Source of the DNA: Acidobacteriaceae bacterium
Lineage (GTDB): Bacteria > Acidobacteriota > Terriglobia > Terriglobales > Acidobacteriaceae
Direction: 5' to 3'
DNA length: 51,999 bases
Assembly (NCBI GenBank): GCA_003132405.1
Contig: PKXQ01000105.1
Coordinates: 1-51,999, forward strand
Made by a program: the position numbers and the translations under genes. This document shows, one piece after another, positions 14,799 through 22,818 of this stretch (within the stretch, counting starts at the first letter, position 1; each line of letters opens with the position of its first letter). The notes under the pieces are model-generated. The model saw only the letters and a program-made list of their open reading frames with translations. It made no database searches and was not told the DNA's origin.

Positions 14799-15656
14799 TC
14801 ACGGATTCAACTCCAGATTGTCGATCAGGCGCGTCGTACCGACGTAGGCGGCGACCGCGGCCAGGGTCTTCCGCGATATTTGCTCGACAGGCCTGAGCGT
14901 GTCGGGATCGACGATCTCGCAATAATCCAGCACAAGGTTGGGCTGGCTGGCAAAAACTTCTTTGGCGGTGGCGATTAGCGTTGCGGCGCTTCTTTCTCCG
15001 TCCTGAAACTTATCCTGCACTTGCACCAGCGCGCGATGGAGCACCAGCGCGCGGGAACGTTCGTCGGCATTCAAATAGGCGTTGCGCGAGCTCATCGCCA
15101 AGCCATCCGGTTCGCGCACGATGGGGCAGGCGACAATTTCTATGGGGAAATTGAGATCGCGCACCATGCGGCGGATGATGGCGAGTTGCGCGGCATCTTT
15201 CTGCCCGAAGAATGCGGCGTCGGGTTCGACGATGTGAAAGAGCTTGGCAACGATCGTGGTCACGCCGCGAAAATGGCCGGGCCGGGAGCGTCCGTCGAGC
15301 CTTTCACTCAGGCCGTCGACCGAAACCCAAGTGGCGTCATGCAGGGTGGGAGCAGATGGATAGATCTCTTCCACAGAGGGCGCGAAAAGGATGTCGACTC
15401 CTTCTTTTTCGAGCAACTGGCGGTCGCGATCAAAATGGCGCGGATACTTCGATAGATCTTCGGTGGGACTGAATTGCGTAGGATTCACAAAAAGCGAGAC
15501 GGCAACGGCATCGCATTGCGCTTTGGCGGCGCGGACGAGCGAGAGATGGCCTTCATGCAGAGCGCCCATGGTTGGAACGAGACCGAGGCGTTTGCCGCTT
15601 CCTCGCGTAGCGCGGCAAGCGGCGCGGGCTTGGGCGATGGTCAAACAGATTTTCAT
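14799..15656 (-). CDS. panC: Pantothenate synthetase
   Basis: ATP-dependent condensation of pantoate and beta-alanine to pantothenate, the last step before CoA assembly. The 285-residue protein has the nucleotidyltransferase signature PTMGALHEGHLSLV (HxGH at about 34-37), FVNPTQF, the FFGQKDAAQLAIIRRMV segment and SSRNAYL near the KMSKS-like loop. It is downstream of panB and a lipoprotein gene on the same strand. All active-site motifs look complete. Confidence 0.97.
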   Translation of the reverse strand: MKICLTIAQARAACRATRGSGKRLGLVPTMGALHEGHLSLVRAAKAQCDAVAVSLFVNPTQFSPTEDLSKYPRHFDRDRQLLEKEGVDILFAPSVEEIYPSAPTLHDATWVSVDGLSERLDGRSRPGHFRGVTTIVAKLFHIVEPDAAFFGQKDAAQLAIIRRMVRDLNFPIEIVACPIVREPDGLAMSSRNAYLNADERSRALVLHRALVQVQDKFQDGERSAATLIATAKEVFASQPNLVLDYCEIVDPDTLRPVEQISRKTLAAVAAYVGTTRLIDNLELNP

Positions 15657-15725
15657 CTTCGCGCGAATGATTCAGTGACATTATTCGCTAAACATAGTTC
15701 GCGGATAGTTCGCTAATATCGGCGA

Positions 15726-16214
15726 TCAGGGCGCCTCGTAGAATTCGACATCCAACTCATGAAGGGTGCCGAGGAGCAAGGCGCGATTTTTCCGCACGTC
15801 GGCTTTCGTCTGCTCGGATGGATTCTTGGGTATTGCCTGCGCGACCATAACCACGCGGCCGTAGGGCCACGCACTCGACCCGAGCGAAACCAACTCGGCC
15901 GGGATTTCCTCTGGCGTCAGCAAGTGAATCTCGTGATTGGAAAGGTCGACGAAGCCGATGCCATCCTCGCGCACCACCAAGTAGGGATTCTTCCAATCGA
16001 CAATATGGCTGAGCGCCGGATATTTGGACGGGTCCGCTGGCGGAATGGATTCGAGCCCGGTGGGTTGATGCGCTTGCGCCGCCGGTGGTGATGCGGCGGG
16101 CTGGGAGCAAGCGATCAAAATCGCAAGAAGGGCGACGGCAAGTGTCGTTTGCGCAGCAATCCGTAGACTCGCGCGCGCGCTCCTTCCCAATTCGTTTCGC
16201 AATTCGTTTCGCAA
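15726..16214 (-). CDS. Putative lipoprotein between panB and panC
   Basis: A 162-residue protein of unknown function with a lipoprotein signal: basic start, hydrophobic TTLAVALLAILIAC, Cys at the lipobox. The mature part has a short Pro/Ala-rich linker, then a globular domain (HIVDWKNPYLVVREDGIGFVDLSNHEIHLL..., in part). I chose TTG 16214, which follows GGCGGAG by eight bases and lies 20 bases after the panB stop; no ATG is available and the frame's upstream extension overlaps panB. Its first residues (RNELRNEL) come from a 12-bp tandem duplication. Co-transcription with panB and panC is likely from spacing. Confidence 0.7.
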   Translation of the reverse strand: MRNELRNELGRSARASLRIAAQTTLAVALLAILIACSQPAASPPAAQAHQPTGLESIPPADPSKYPALSHIVDWKNPYLVVREDGIGFVDLSNHEIHLLTPEEIPAELVSLGSSAWPYGRVVMVAQAIPKNPSEQTKADVRKNRALLLGTLHELDVEFYEAP

Positions 16215-16234
16215 GACGTTTTCTCCGCCCGCTA

Positions 16235-17131
16235 TTATCGCTGCATGGCGTGCTTGCGGTGGAGTACCGTTTCGAGTGCGGCCTGCGTCTCTTTGGGCAG
16301 GTGGTAGCTCTCGGCGTCGCTCGGAAACTGATGCGAAACGACGTCGGCCTTGAAGGCGAGCACAGATTGCGTAATCAGGGCGGCTGCGTCTCCGTAGCGG
16401 CGGACAAATTTTGCCGCGTGCCCGAATGTTAAGTTGACGAGATCGTGGAAGACCAGCACCTGGCCGTCGCAGTCGGGGCCAGCACCAATGCCGATCGTGG
16501 GTGTATCGACCTCGGCAGTGATCATGGCGGCGACCTCGCGCGGAATGCCTTCCAGATAAATACAAGTGACGCCGGCGCAATCGAGCGCGACCGCGTCGCG
16601 CATGAGTTGCTCGATGGCGTTGAGCGATTTGCCCTGCACTTTGTATCCCCCCATTACGTTGACCGATTGCGGAGTGAGGCCGATGTGGCCGGCGACGGGA
16701 ATCTCAGCGTCGATGACGCGGCGGATCACGTCGGCGCGCTTCTCGCCACCTTCCATTTTGACGGCTTCGGCTCCGCCTTCTTTGACGAAGCGCGCGGCAT
16801 TGTGAATCGCTTCGTTGGCGTCAGCCTGATAGGAGCCGTAGGGCATGTCGGCGATGAGCATCGCGTCTTTCACCCCGCGGCGCACGGCTTTGACGTGATG
16901 CAGCATCTCGTCGACGGTGACGGAGAGCGTGTTCTCATAGCCGAGCATGGTCATGGCGAGCGAATCGCCGACGAGGGCAATGTCGATCCCGGCCTCGTCG
17001 ACCAGGCGCGCGGTGGCGTAATCGTAGGCGGTGAGGCAGGTGATCGGTTCGTGGAGAAGCTTCTTTTCGCGGATAGTAGCGGTGGTGATCTTGCGGCGAG
17101 GAGAATGCCCGCCGATAGGTGTGAGACTCAC
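16235..17131 (-). CDS. panB: 3-methyl-2-oxobutanoate hydroxymethyltransferase
   Basis: First committed step of pantothenate synthesis: transfer of a hydroxymethyl group from methylene-THF to 2-oxoisovalerate. The 298-residue TIM-barrel shows LTAYDYATARLVDEAGID, the metal/substrate motif VGDSLAMTMLGYENTL, ADMPYGSY, VKMEGG, GHIGLTPQ and the catalytic-site segment IGIGAGPDCDGQVLV. The family start MSLTP is at ATG 17131. A good promoter lies about 90 bases upstream. The operon order is panB, lipoprotein, panC. Confidence 0.97.
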   Translation of the reverse strand: MSLTPIGGHSPRRKITTATIREKKLLHEPITCLTAYDYATARLVDEAGIDIALVGDSLAMTMLGYENTLSVTVDEMLHHVKAVRRGVKDAMLIADMPYGSYQADANEAIHNAARFVKEGGAEAVKMEGGEKRADVIRRVIDAEIPVAGHIGLTPQSVNVMGGYKVQGKSLNAIEQLMRDAVALDCAGVTCIYLEGIPREVAAMITAEVDTPTIGIGAGPDCDGQVLVFHDLVNLTFGHAAKFVRRYGDAAALITQSVLAFKADVVSHQFPSDAESYHLPKETQAALETVLHRKHAMQR

Positions 17132-17218
17132 TGTGTCCTCCAGTGCCCCTCCGCAAGCTGGGCGGATAGAGCCTGTGCGCGTCGTCTTTACTTCCGACCG
17201 TTAGATGACGCTTGGGGG

Positions 17219-17247
17219 ATTATAGCTGCAAATGGGGCGTTGGTCGA
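17219..17247 (-). promoter_or_regulatory. Sigma-70-type promoter for panB
   Basis: On the minus strand a perfect -10 TATAAT (17219-17224) is preceded by TCGACC (17242-17247, four of six matches to TTGACA) with a 17-base spacer. This predicts a start near 17212 and an untranslated leader of about 80 nt before panB. Confidence 0.7.
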
Positions 17248-17503
17248 TAGGAGCCGAGCCGGTCGTAAACCGACCCCTCGGAAACCGTGCTAGTCCCTTA
17301 TCTTCAATGCGGGGGGCAACTGATAAGAGAAGGCTACTGCGCTTGGCTCCCACTTCTACTTGCCTTTTCCACTTCCCTGTCCCACGCCAAAAAGGCGAGT
17401 AACTAAGAATTAGAGGTCCGTATTGATCAGTTATGTACGAGCAGGCGCCGGATACTGGAGATACACCGTTCCTCGAAAGCAAGCGATTCCGGAGGTTAAT
17501 ACA
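17248..17503. other. Divergent gap between panB promoter and the Gly/His-rich gene
   Basis: No gene is seen. Short hairpins are visible (GGTCG/CGACC near 17267, CTTATC/GATAAG spanning 17297-17327, CGCC/GGCG near 17388), not enough to name an RNA family. Part of this is the leader of the gene at 17504. Confidence 0.35.
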
Positions 17504-18151
17504 ATGTTGCAATTTAAGAGAGTGGGCCCTTGGGCTCACAAACTGGCAAAGCGCGGTCTGCTTCTCGCCAGTACAACAACGTTCCTTGCGTCCCTGGCCC
17601 TGCTGCCAACGGCCAGCGCACAAGTCGTAATCAGCGTAACTCCACCCGGCTGTGCCTATGGCTACTACGACTATGCACCGTACGGCTGCGCACCCAGCGG
17701 TTTTTATGGACCAGGCTATTTCTTCAACGGCGTTTTCCTGGGCGTCGGCCCCTGGGCCAATTGGGGATATGGGCACGGCTGGGGTGAGCATCGCTTCAGC
17801 GGCGGCGGGGGAGGAAGATACGGCGGCGGCGGTCGTGGAGACGGCGGCGGCCGAGAAAACGGCGGCGGCCGTGCCTATGCAAGTAATCGCGGAGGCGGTG
17901 GAACGGCAGGCCGCACCAACCGCGGTAGCGAGTCTCGTGGTAATGCCTCTGCAGGTCGCTCTCATGCAGCAGTAGCGCATAGTGGCGCGTCCCACTCTAC
18001 GGTAGCGCATGGTGGCGCGTCCCACTCTACGGCGGCGCATGGCGGCGCGTCCCACGCGGCAGCGCATAGCGGTGGGTCTCGTGCAGCGGCAGGGCATAGT
18101 AGTGGCTCCCACGCTGGCGGCGAATCGCATGGCGGGGAACATCACGACTAG
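17504..18151 (+). CDS. Secreted Gly-rich, His-repeat protein
   Basis: A 215-residue exported low-complexity protein of unknown function. The signal peptide (LLLASTTTFLASLALLPTASA) ends near residue 37. Then come a Tyr/Gly/Pro segment (YGYYDYAPYGCAPSGFYGPG, two Cys), a poly-Gly/Arg region, and a C-terminal tract of about ten-residue repeats of the type HGGASHSTAA, giving some 18 His residues and ending GGEHHD. The His repeats could bind Ni, Zn or Cu, or form a surface matrix (inference). GGAGG eight bases before ATG 17504 decides the start. A strong terminator follows, so it is monocistronic. Confidence 0.75.
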   Translation: MLQFKRVGPWAHKLAKRGLLLASTTTFLASLALLPTASAQVVISVTPPGCAYGYYDYAPYGCAPSGFYGPGYFFNGVFLGVGPWANWGYGHGWGEHRFSGGGGGRYGGGGRGDGGGRENGGGRAYASNRGGGGTAGRTNRGSESRGNASAGRSHAAVAHSGASHSTVAHGGASHSTAAHGGASHAAAHSGGSRAAAGHSSGSHAGGESHGGEHHD

Positions 18152-18182
18152 CGACCGAATTCAACGGCGCATGAAGCAGAAG

Positions 18183-18211
18183 CGGCGGAGCTTAACAGCT
18201 CTGCCGTTTTT
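18183..18211 (+). terminator. Rho-independent terminator
   Basis: A nine-pair stem CGGCGGAGC/GCTCTGCCG (one G-T pair), loop TTAACA, followed by five T. It ends the Gly/His-rich gene just where the convergent doc stop codon lies. Confidence 0.93.
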
Positions 18212-18624
18212 CATTTCGGCCTGTGCCGCCGCAGTTTGCGCTTCGTATTCTCGCGCAGCCACGCGGTATAGCCAGTTTCGTCGAGCGTGCCTGCCGCCAA
18301 CGCCATTACGGCCTGCGTTGCGTCCTCTTCGCTGGCCTTGAAGTCGAAGCCGTGGAGTTCAAGGAAGAGAATGCCGATTACAAATCCTGTCCGCTTGTTG
18401 CCATCGACGAAAGGATGGTTGCGGACGATCCCGGCGGTGTACAGGGCGGCCATTTCGACGACGTCCGCGGTCTTGGCGTAGGCATGGTGCTGGCGGGGAC
18501 GCGCCAGAGCTGATTGCAGTAGACCGCGGTCACGCACGCCGCTCGCGCCGCCGTGAAGAGCCAGCAAACGATCATGGATCGCGAGAACGTCGTGCTCATC
18601 GATCCAGAGCAGTTTCTTTTTCAT
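18211..18624 (-). CDS. doc: Fic/Doc-family toxin (death-on-curing type)
   Basis: A 137-residue Doc-like protein. The Fic-fold motif HPFVDGNKR (residues 70-78) is complete. Doc toxins phosphorylate EF-Tu and block translation; canonical Fic enzymes AMPylate. The lysine in place of the second glycine of the motif (GNK rather than GNG) is the Doc form. The gene follows its antitoxin by 12 bases, which supports a type II toxin-antitoxin pair. The cognate antitoxin here is AbrB/MazE-like rather than Phd. Confidence 0.92.
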   Translation of the reverse strand: MKKKLLWIDEHDVLAIHDRLLALHGGASGVRDRGLLQSALARPRQHHAYAKTADVVEMAALYTAGIVRNHPFVDGNKRTGFVIGILFLELHGFDFKASEEDATQAVMALAAGTLDETGYTAWLRENTKRKLRRHRPK

Positions 18625-18636
18625 CGGTCGCGGTGT

Positions 18637-18864
18637 TTATTTGGCCAGAGCGTGGAGAGTGTTGCGATAGCGGGCCATGATTTCTTCAGCCTTCGTCATT
18701 TTTTTCTCGAAGGCGGGATCGTAGGGGGTCAGGCGATAATCGCCATCGGCCGATTCGATGAGAAAAAGCCGTTCCCCGTCGCCGGCCCGTAGACGGTTGA
18801 CAACTTCTTTTGGGAGAACGACACCCAGCGAATTGCCGAACTTGCGGATTTTGAGCTCGACCAT
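18637..18864 (-). CDS. AbrB/MazE-like antitoxin
   Basis: A 75-residue SpoVT-AbrB swapped-hairpin protein: MVELKIRKFGNSLGVVLPKEVVNRL is the DNA-binding beta-hairpin, followed by an acidic C-terminal tail that would cover the toxin. The Shine-Dalgarno GGGAGAG lies just upstream of the ATG. A perfect 20-bp palindrome 15 bases upstream is the expected operator, so autoregulation by the antitoxin or the complex is likely (inference). Confidence 0.9.
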   Translation of the reverse strand: MVELKIRKFGNSLGVVLPKEVVNRLRAGDGERLFLIESADGDYRLTPYDPAFEKKMTKAEEIMARYRNTLHALAK

Positions 18865-18878
18865 AACACTCTCCCAAT

Positions 18879-18898
18879 GTTATTACAATTGTAATAAC
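18879..18898 (-). promoter_or_regulatory. 20-bp perfect palindrome, probable toxin-antitoxin operator
   Basis: GTTATTACAATTGTAATAAC reads identically on both strands. It is AT-rich in a GC-rich genome and lies 15-34 bases upstream of the antitoxin start, as expected of an AbrB-type operator overlapping the promoter. Confidence 0.85.
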
Positions 18899-18939
18899 TT
18901 TGCGAATAGCGTGCAATAGGGATGTTCGACGGCTTTCTG

Positions 18940-19710
18940 CTAAGTCTTGATCACGGGGAATTCCGCCGTACCTACCTGTGCCACGTGCGCTTCGGCGTAC
19001 GCGGTTACGCGTTCGAGGGCGGATTGCAGCTCGCGATGGGACCCTGCCAGGCGCGCATCCCTCTCCAGGAATGTCTCCGTCATGGTTTCGGCGGGAACTT
19101 GCATTTTGGCGCTGAGCCGCACCAGCGCTTTGGAGAATGGCTTGGGGATCATCAGGGCGTCCCAGGTGTTGAGCACCCAGGCATCGCTTAGCGCCACGCA
19201 GAAGGCAGCCATCGGAGCATTGCTGGCGCTGGAGAGGAGTACCGGTCCGGGCTTGGCCACGAACTTGGGGCCGCGGGGGCCGTCGATCGTAAATACCACT
19301 GCGTTGCCCTGCTGTAGTTGACTTCGCAAGCCCAGCAGGGCTTTTGCGCCGTCCCGACTGCTGGAGCCTCGCACTGCGATGAAGCCCAGCTTTTCCAGGG
19401 TGCGAGCGACGTATTCGCCATCGAAGCTGCGACTTACCATGACCGCTATGCCGGTATTTCTCCACAGCCATGCGCTCGGGAAAACGGCGCGATGCCAGAA
19501 GGAATAGATCATAGGCTTTTCGAAGGTCGCATCCGGAGGAGAAGGCGGTTCTTCCCAGGAAATGGAATAGCGCAGTGTGGGACCGATCAGAGAGATCGCG
19601 ATATAGCTGGCCCAGCTGATGAGCGATAGAAGAATTCTTTGCCGCAGTGAGAATGGGCGAGCGGCGGGAACGGACTGCTCAGGCTCAACCGCGGCAGAAG
19701 AGGAACTCAC
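18940..19710 (-). CDS. DUF374 lysophospholipid acyltransferase-like protein
   Basis: A 256-residue membrane-anchored protein of the DUF374 group, relatives of LpxL/PlsC acyltransferases that acylate lipid A-like or phospholipid acceptors. One TM helix (ILLSLISWASYIAISLIG) is followed by IYSFWHR (the catalytic-type His), a VRGSSSRDGAKAL motif and FTIDGPRGP, typical of DUF374. The substrate is unknown. It is upstream of the toxin-antitoxin pair but separated by the operator, and probably transcribed alone. Confidence 0.85.
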   Translation of the reverse strand: MSSSSAAVEPEQSVPAARPFSLRQRILLSLISWASYIAISLIGPTLRYSISWEEPPSPPDATFEKPMIYSFWHRAVFPSAWLWRNTGIAVMVSRSFDGEYVARTLEKLGFIAVRGSSSRDGAKALLGLRSQLQQGNAVVFTIDGPRGPKFVAKPGPVLLSSASNAPMAAFCVALSDAWVLNTWDALMIPKPFSKALVRLSAKMQVPAETMTETFLERDARLAGSHRELQSALERVTAYAEAHVAQVGTAEFPVIKT

Positions 19711-19779
19711 GCCGATATTGTAGCCGGGAAAGATAAGGATTCACTGAAAACTGAGAGCTGATAGCTGCTAGCGAAGTGG

Positions 19780-20589
19780 CTACGTTTCCAGATAGCCTAC
19801 GATCCACTCTTTGAGGCGCTGCCGGCGCTCGTCGGTGACATCGAAGCGAATGCCAAAACTTTTATTAGGTTTCTTCCAGCTTACCTGGCCACGCACCCAG
19901 ACGCGCGGCAGAGTCAGCAACGAGAATGACACTTCCACTTGAGCGCCGATCTCAGGTACGTGATTGCCCCTCAGCGACATTCCTCCGGTGCTGATTTCCT
20001 GGCTGGTAGCGGTGAGGCGCCCACCGTCGTTCATCACGATTCCCACCTCAGTCATCACCGGGACGCGCACGTAGCGGCGGAATTCGTGAAGCACGAGACT
20101 GCGAGTGGAGCGCACAAGCTTCATGGCCGCGGAACGCTCCAGCGGTTCGTGAAACACAGCGTTCAGGCAGAACTTCGAATAGCGCATGGCATCCTGCGCG
20201 CTGCCGCCCAAGCCGAAGATTATGATTCGACTGTTGGAGGCCGATGCGCGCGCCAGTTCGATGATAGCGCCGGCGGTCTCTTCGAGGAGTAGAACGCAGG
20301 CCTCGAATTTTTCGTATTTCAGGCGGTCCGCTTGCTCGCGGTGAACCGGAACGGTTTCGATTCCATGTTGGCGGAAGCACTCGTTGATAAGCTGCGCCGA
20401 GGCCTCGGGCAAATCAAAGAGGGCGACGCGTGCAACGCTCTTTCGATGGACAGGGGGAGGGGCGAGAACGGCACCGGTCGTAGTAGGCATGAGTCCCAGG
20501 GGTTGAATTCCTCTAAAAGCCCATTCTGACGCGGCATTTGAGGGCTGCATAGGTTTCGAAAGGGCCGAGTGCCCTTCCAATTGGGCCAT
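19780..20589 (-). CDS. PilZ-domain protein with receiver-like N-terminal domain
   Basis: A 269-residue protein. Residues about 50-165 resemble a response-regulator fold without a clear phospho-acceptor (ARVALFDLPEASAQLINECF...), and residues about 165-269 form a PilZ domain. The c-di-GMP motifs are RRYVR (RxxxR) and EISTGGMSL; Glu stands where Asp or Asn usually begins the second motif, so binding may be weaker. Effector output is unknown. Start at ATG 20589 lacks a clear ribosome site; internal Met codons are alternatives. The GGDEF-EAL protein at 6811 gives one possible source of signal. Confidence 0.82.
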   Translation of the reverse strand: MAQLEGHSALSKPMQPSNAASEWAFRGIQPLGLMPTTTGAVLAPPPVHRKSVARVALFDLPEASAQLINECFRQHGIETVPVHREQADRLKYEKFEACVLLLEETAGAIIELARASASNSRIIIFGLGGSAQDAMRYSKFCLNAVFHEPLERSAAMKLVRSTRSLVLHEFRRYVRVPVMTEVGIVMNDGGRLTATSQEISTGGMSLRGNHVPEIGAQVEVSFSLLTLPRVWVRGQVSWKKPNKSFGIRFDVTDERRQRLKEWIVGYLET

Positions 20590-20724
20590 TACGGAAGTTG
20601 TACCTGGAACCGGCTACGCCTACTCCCTTCGTTCTGCGCGCTTGTCGCAGGCGAAGCGACGGCCTCTCTAAGTGGCGTTCAGGTAAGATGTTGCAATCAT
20701 TTCGTTCGTAGACGTAATCAATAA

Positions 20725-21933
20725 ATGATTACTTTAGATGACATCCAGTCGGCCTTGCGCCGCATTCGCAGTTCTATATACCTTTCGCCGTGCGCGCTTT
20801 CGGCGACGTTTTCAGAGTCTACGGCCAATCAGGTTTATCTGAAACTCGACAACCTGCAACGTACCGGCGCTTTCAAAGAGCGCGGCGCGCTGAACAAACT
20901 GCTGTCCCTGAGTGCTGAGGAGCGCGCCCAGGGCGTCATTGCGGCGTCGGCAGGAAATCACGCGCAGGGCGTTGCCTATCACGCTGGCAAACTTGGCATC
21001 CGCGCGCAGATTTGCATGCCGCTGACGACGCCGCTGATCAAGGTTTCGGCGACGCGTGGGTATGGCGCCGATGTAGTTCTGCACGGCGCGAATTACGACG
21101 AAGCTTACGAAGAGGCGTTGCGGCGCAGCCACGCGGAGCACCTCGCCTTTGTGCACGCGTTCGATGACGACGCCGTCATCGCTGGGCAGGGGACGATTGG
21201 CTTGGAGCTCATCGAACAACACCCTGATCTGGAAGCCGTGGTTGTGCCGATCGGCGGTGGAGGCCTGATTGGCGGCATTGCCTGCGCGCTGAAAGAAACA
21301 AATTCTAAAATTCAGGTTTTTGGAGTGCAGCCGTCGCGGCTGCCGTCGATGAAAGTTGCCGTCGCGGAGGGGAAGCCGGTGACTCTGGCGGCGGCATCGA
21401 CGATTGCTGATGGAATCGCCGTGCGGCGCGCCGGCGAACGCACGCTGCCGTTGGTGCAGAAGTACGTGGATGACATTGTTACGGTCGAAGAGGAGGAAAT
21501 TGCCAACGCAATTCTGCTATTGCTGGAGCGCGAGAAAACTCTGGCGGAGGGAGCTGGAGCAGCGGCTATCGCGGCTCTGGTGAATCGCAAACTGCCGCTG
21601 GTCGGGAAGAAAGTTGCGGTGCTGGTGTGCGGCGGAAATATCGATGTGACGTTGCTGTCACGCATCATCGAGCGCGGCCTGGTCAAAGATGGACGGCTGG
21701 TGCGATTGCGCGTTCACCTGCCTGATTATCCGGGAGCTCTAAATCGGCTGACGTCGATCCTGGCGCAACATCGGGCGAATATTGTCGAAACCGATTACGA
21801 CCGCGCCTATCACGGCGTGGGTCTGGGCGAGACGGCGATTGAGATCACGATGGAGACTCGCGGGCCTGATCACATTGCCGAGATCATCTCGGCGCTGGGG
21901 GCGGCGGGATATACGCAGGAGCGGGTGCTGTAA
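20725..21933 (+). CDS. ilvA: Threonine dehydratase with C-terminal ACT domain
   Basis: PLP-dependent deamination of threonine to 2-oxobutyrate for isoleucine synthesis or threonine breakdown. The 402-residue protein has the PLP-lysine motif FKERGALN (about residue 54), the substrate loop SAGNHAQG, the glycine-rich phosphate site GGGGLIGG and a C-terminal ACT domain ([19 protein letters not shown]). A single ACT domain and this length fit the TdcB/short IlvA type rather than the long double-ACT IlvA. The preferred start is ATG 20725. Confidence 0.93.
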   Translation: MITLDDIQSALRRIRSSIYLSPCALSATFSESTANQVYLKLDNLQRTGAFKERGALNKLLSLSAEERAQGVIAASAGNHAQGVAYHAGKLGIRAQICMPLTTPLIKVSATRGYGADVVLHGANYDEAYEEALRRSHAEHLAFVHAFDDDAVIAGQGTIGLELIEQHPDLEAVVVPIGGGGLIGGIACALKETNSKIQVFGVQPSRLPSMKVAVAEGKPVTLAAASTIADGIAVRRAGERTLPLVQKYVDDIVTVEEEEIANAILLLLEREKTLAEGAGAAAIAALVNRKLPLVGKKVAVLVCGGNIDVTLLSRIIERGLVKDGRLVRLRVHLPDYPGALNRLTSILAQHRANIVETDYDRAYHGVGLGETAIEITMETRGPDHIAEIISALGAAGYTQERVL

Positions 21934-21942
21934 GAATGTTCA

Positions 21943-22012
21943 GCGCCGAGACACGGAGAGCGCCGAGAAAGTCAAAAAGTCTTTACCACAGAGGGCACGG
22001 GGGAACACTGGG
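21943..22012. repeat. Word-like intergenic sequence (GCCGAGACACGGAG / CCACAGAGGGCACGG)
   Basis: Near-tandem purine words (GCGCCGAGA twice, CACAGAGGGCACGGGGG) fill the gap between convergent ilvA and yceH. The composition resembles the other word-built repeats, but no inverted copy is present here. Confidence 0.4.
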
Positions 22013-22018
22013 TAAGAC

Positions 22019-22675
22019 TCATTCAAACTGCCTCCGGAATCTCTCCAAGTGATCCTTCACTTCGTCCACTTCCCTTCTGAGTTCGACGACTTCTTCTTCC
22101 AGACGGGCAATGCGACCTGCGTCTTGTGAACTTTGTTCAGTTTTTGCTCCAGACGGCGTCGGTAGTTCGGCTTCGACTACATCCCCGGCTAGCAGATGTG
22201 CGTAGCGCGATTCTTTTGTTCCGGGCTGCCGGGGCAGAACTTTCGCCAGCGGTGGGTCGCGCTGCATTAATTTTTGCAATGCCGATTGCACATCATCCAG
22301 CGCTTCGAAGTGAAACAGGCGCTCGCTGCGGCCGCGGAGTTCGCCGGGAGTTTGCGGGCCGCGCAGCAGGAGGACGCACAGCACGGCGATCTCCGGTCGC
22401 GTGAAGTTGAAGACCTCTTGCAGGCGCTGTTCGTATTTGGTTACGCGGCTATCGGCTCCGCGGGCGGATCCCGCCATGCGCTGCTCTTGCAGGCCTTCCA
22501 GTGCGTCGCGCACTGCATCTTCGTCGAGTTGCATCACGGGATCGCGATTCGACTTCTGGTTGCAGGCATTCAATAGCGCGTTCAGGGAGAGGGGATAGTA
22601 CTCGGGCGTGGTGATGTCTTTTTCGATCAGCGAGCCTAGGACGCGGACTTCGTTTGCCGTCAGTTTTATGTCCAT
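22019..22675 (-). CDS. YceH-family protein (DUF480)
   Basis: A 218-residue protein with two winged-helix units typical of DUF480/YceH: MDIKLTANEVRVLGSLIEKDITTPEYYPLSLNAL, then RPEIAVLCVLLLRGPQTPGELRGRSERL, and a C-terminal coiled coil (ARLEEEVVELRREVDEVKDHL). The function of the family is not established. ATG 22675 gives the family N-terminus; the upstream extension runs into a repeat. It is convergent with ilvA. Confidence 0.9.
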   Translation of the reverse strand: MDIKLTANEVRVLGSLIEKDITTPEYYPLSLNALLNACNQKSNRDPVMQLDEDAVRDALEGLQEQRMAGSARGADSRVTKYEQRLQEVFNFTRPEIAVLCVLLLRGPQTPGELRGRSERLFHFEALDDVQSALQKLMQRDPPLAKVLPRQPGTKESRYAHLLAGDVVEAELPTPSGAKTEQSSQDAGRIARLEEEVVELRREVDEVKDHLERFRRQFE

Positions 22676-22733
22676 TCCGTAACCGTTAGCTTGTCGTCGC
22701 TTCGATTGTATAGAAACGGCAAAACCAACGGCC

Positions 22734-22759
22734 GCGGGCGAGGGCGCCCGCGCCACACT
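22734..22759 (+). repeat. 26-bp GC palindrome, intergenic copy
   Basis: GCGGGCG-AGGG-CGCCCGC (7-bp perfect stem, 4-nt loop) with the tail GCCACACT. This is the intergenic counterpart of the copy at 12902-12927 inside trmD. It lies between divergent yceH and the cysteine dioxygenase gene. Confidence 0.85.
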
Positions 22760-22818
22760 ACCGCTTTGCGCACGGTATACTCAATAGTTTGTCGGATACA
22801 TGCGAGAGCGAGTGCATC

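Noticed and set aside
15726..16580. 285-residue version of the lipoprotein gene
   Set aside because: The extra N-terminal part overlaps panB in another frame and is Arg-rich; the lipobox places the real start near 16214.
17260..17330. Possible riboswitch between panB and the Gly/His-rich gene
   Set aside because: Short stems only; it lies upstream of the predicted panB start site and does not match a riboswitch consensus I know.
17201..18145. Long minus-strand frame rich in Ala/Thr/Arg
   Set aside because: It is the antisense of the Gly/His-rich secreted protein gene, with repetitive composition and no family features.
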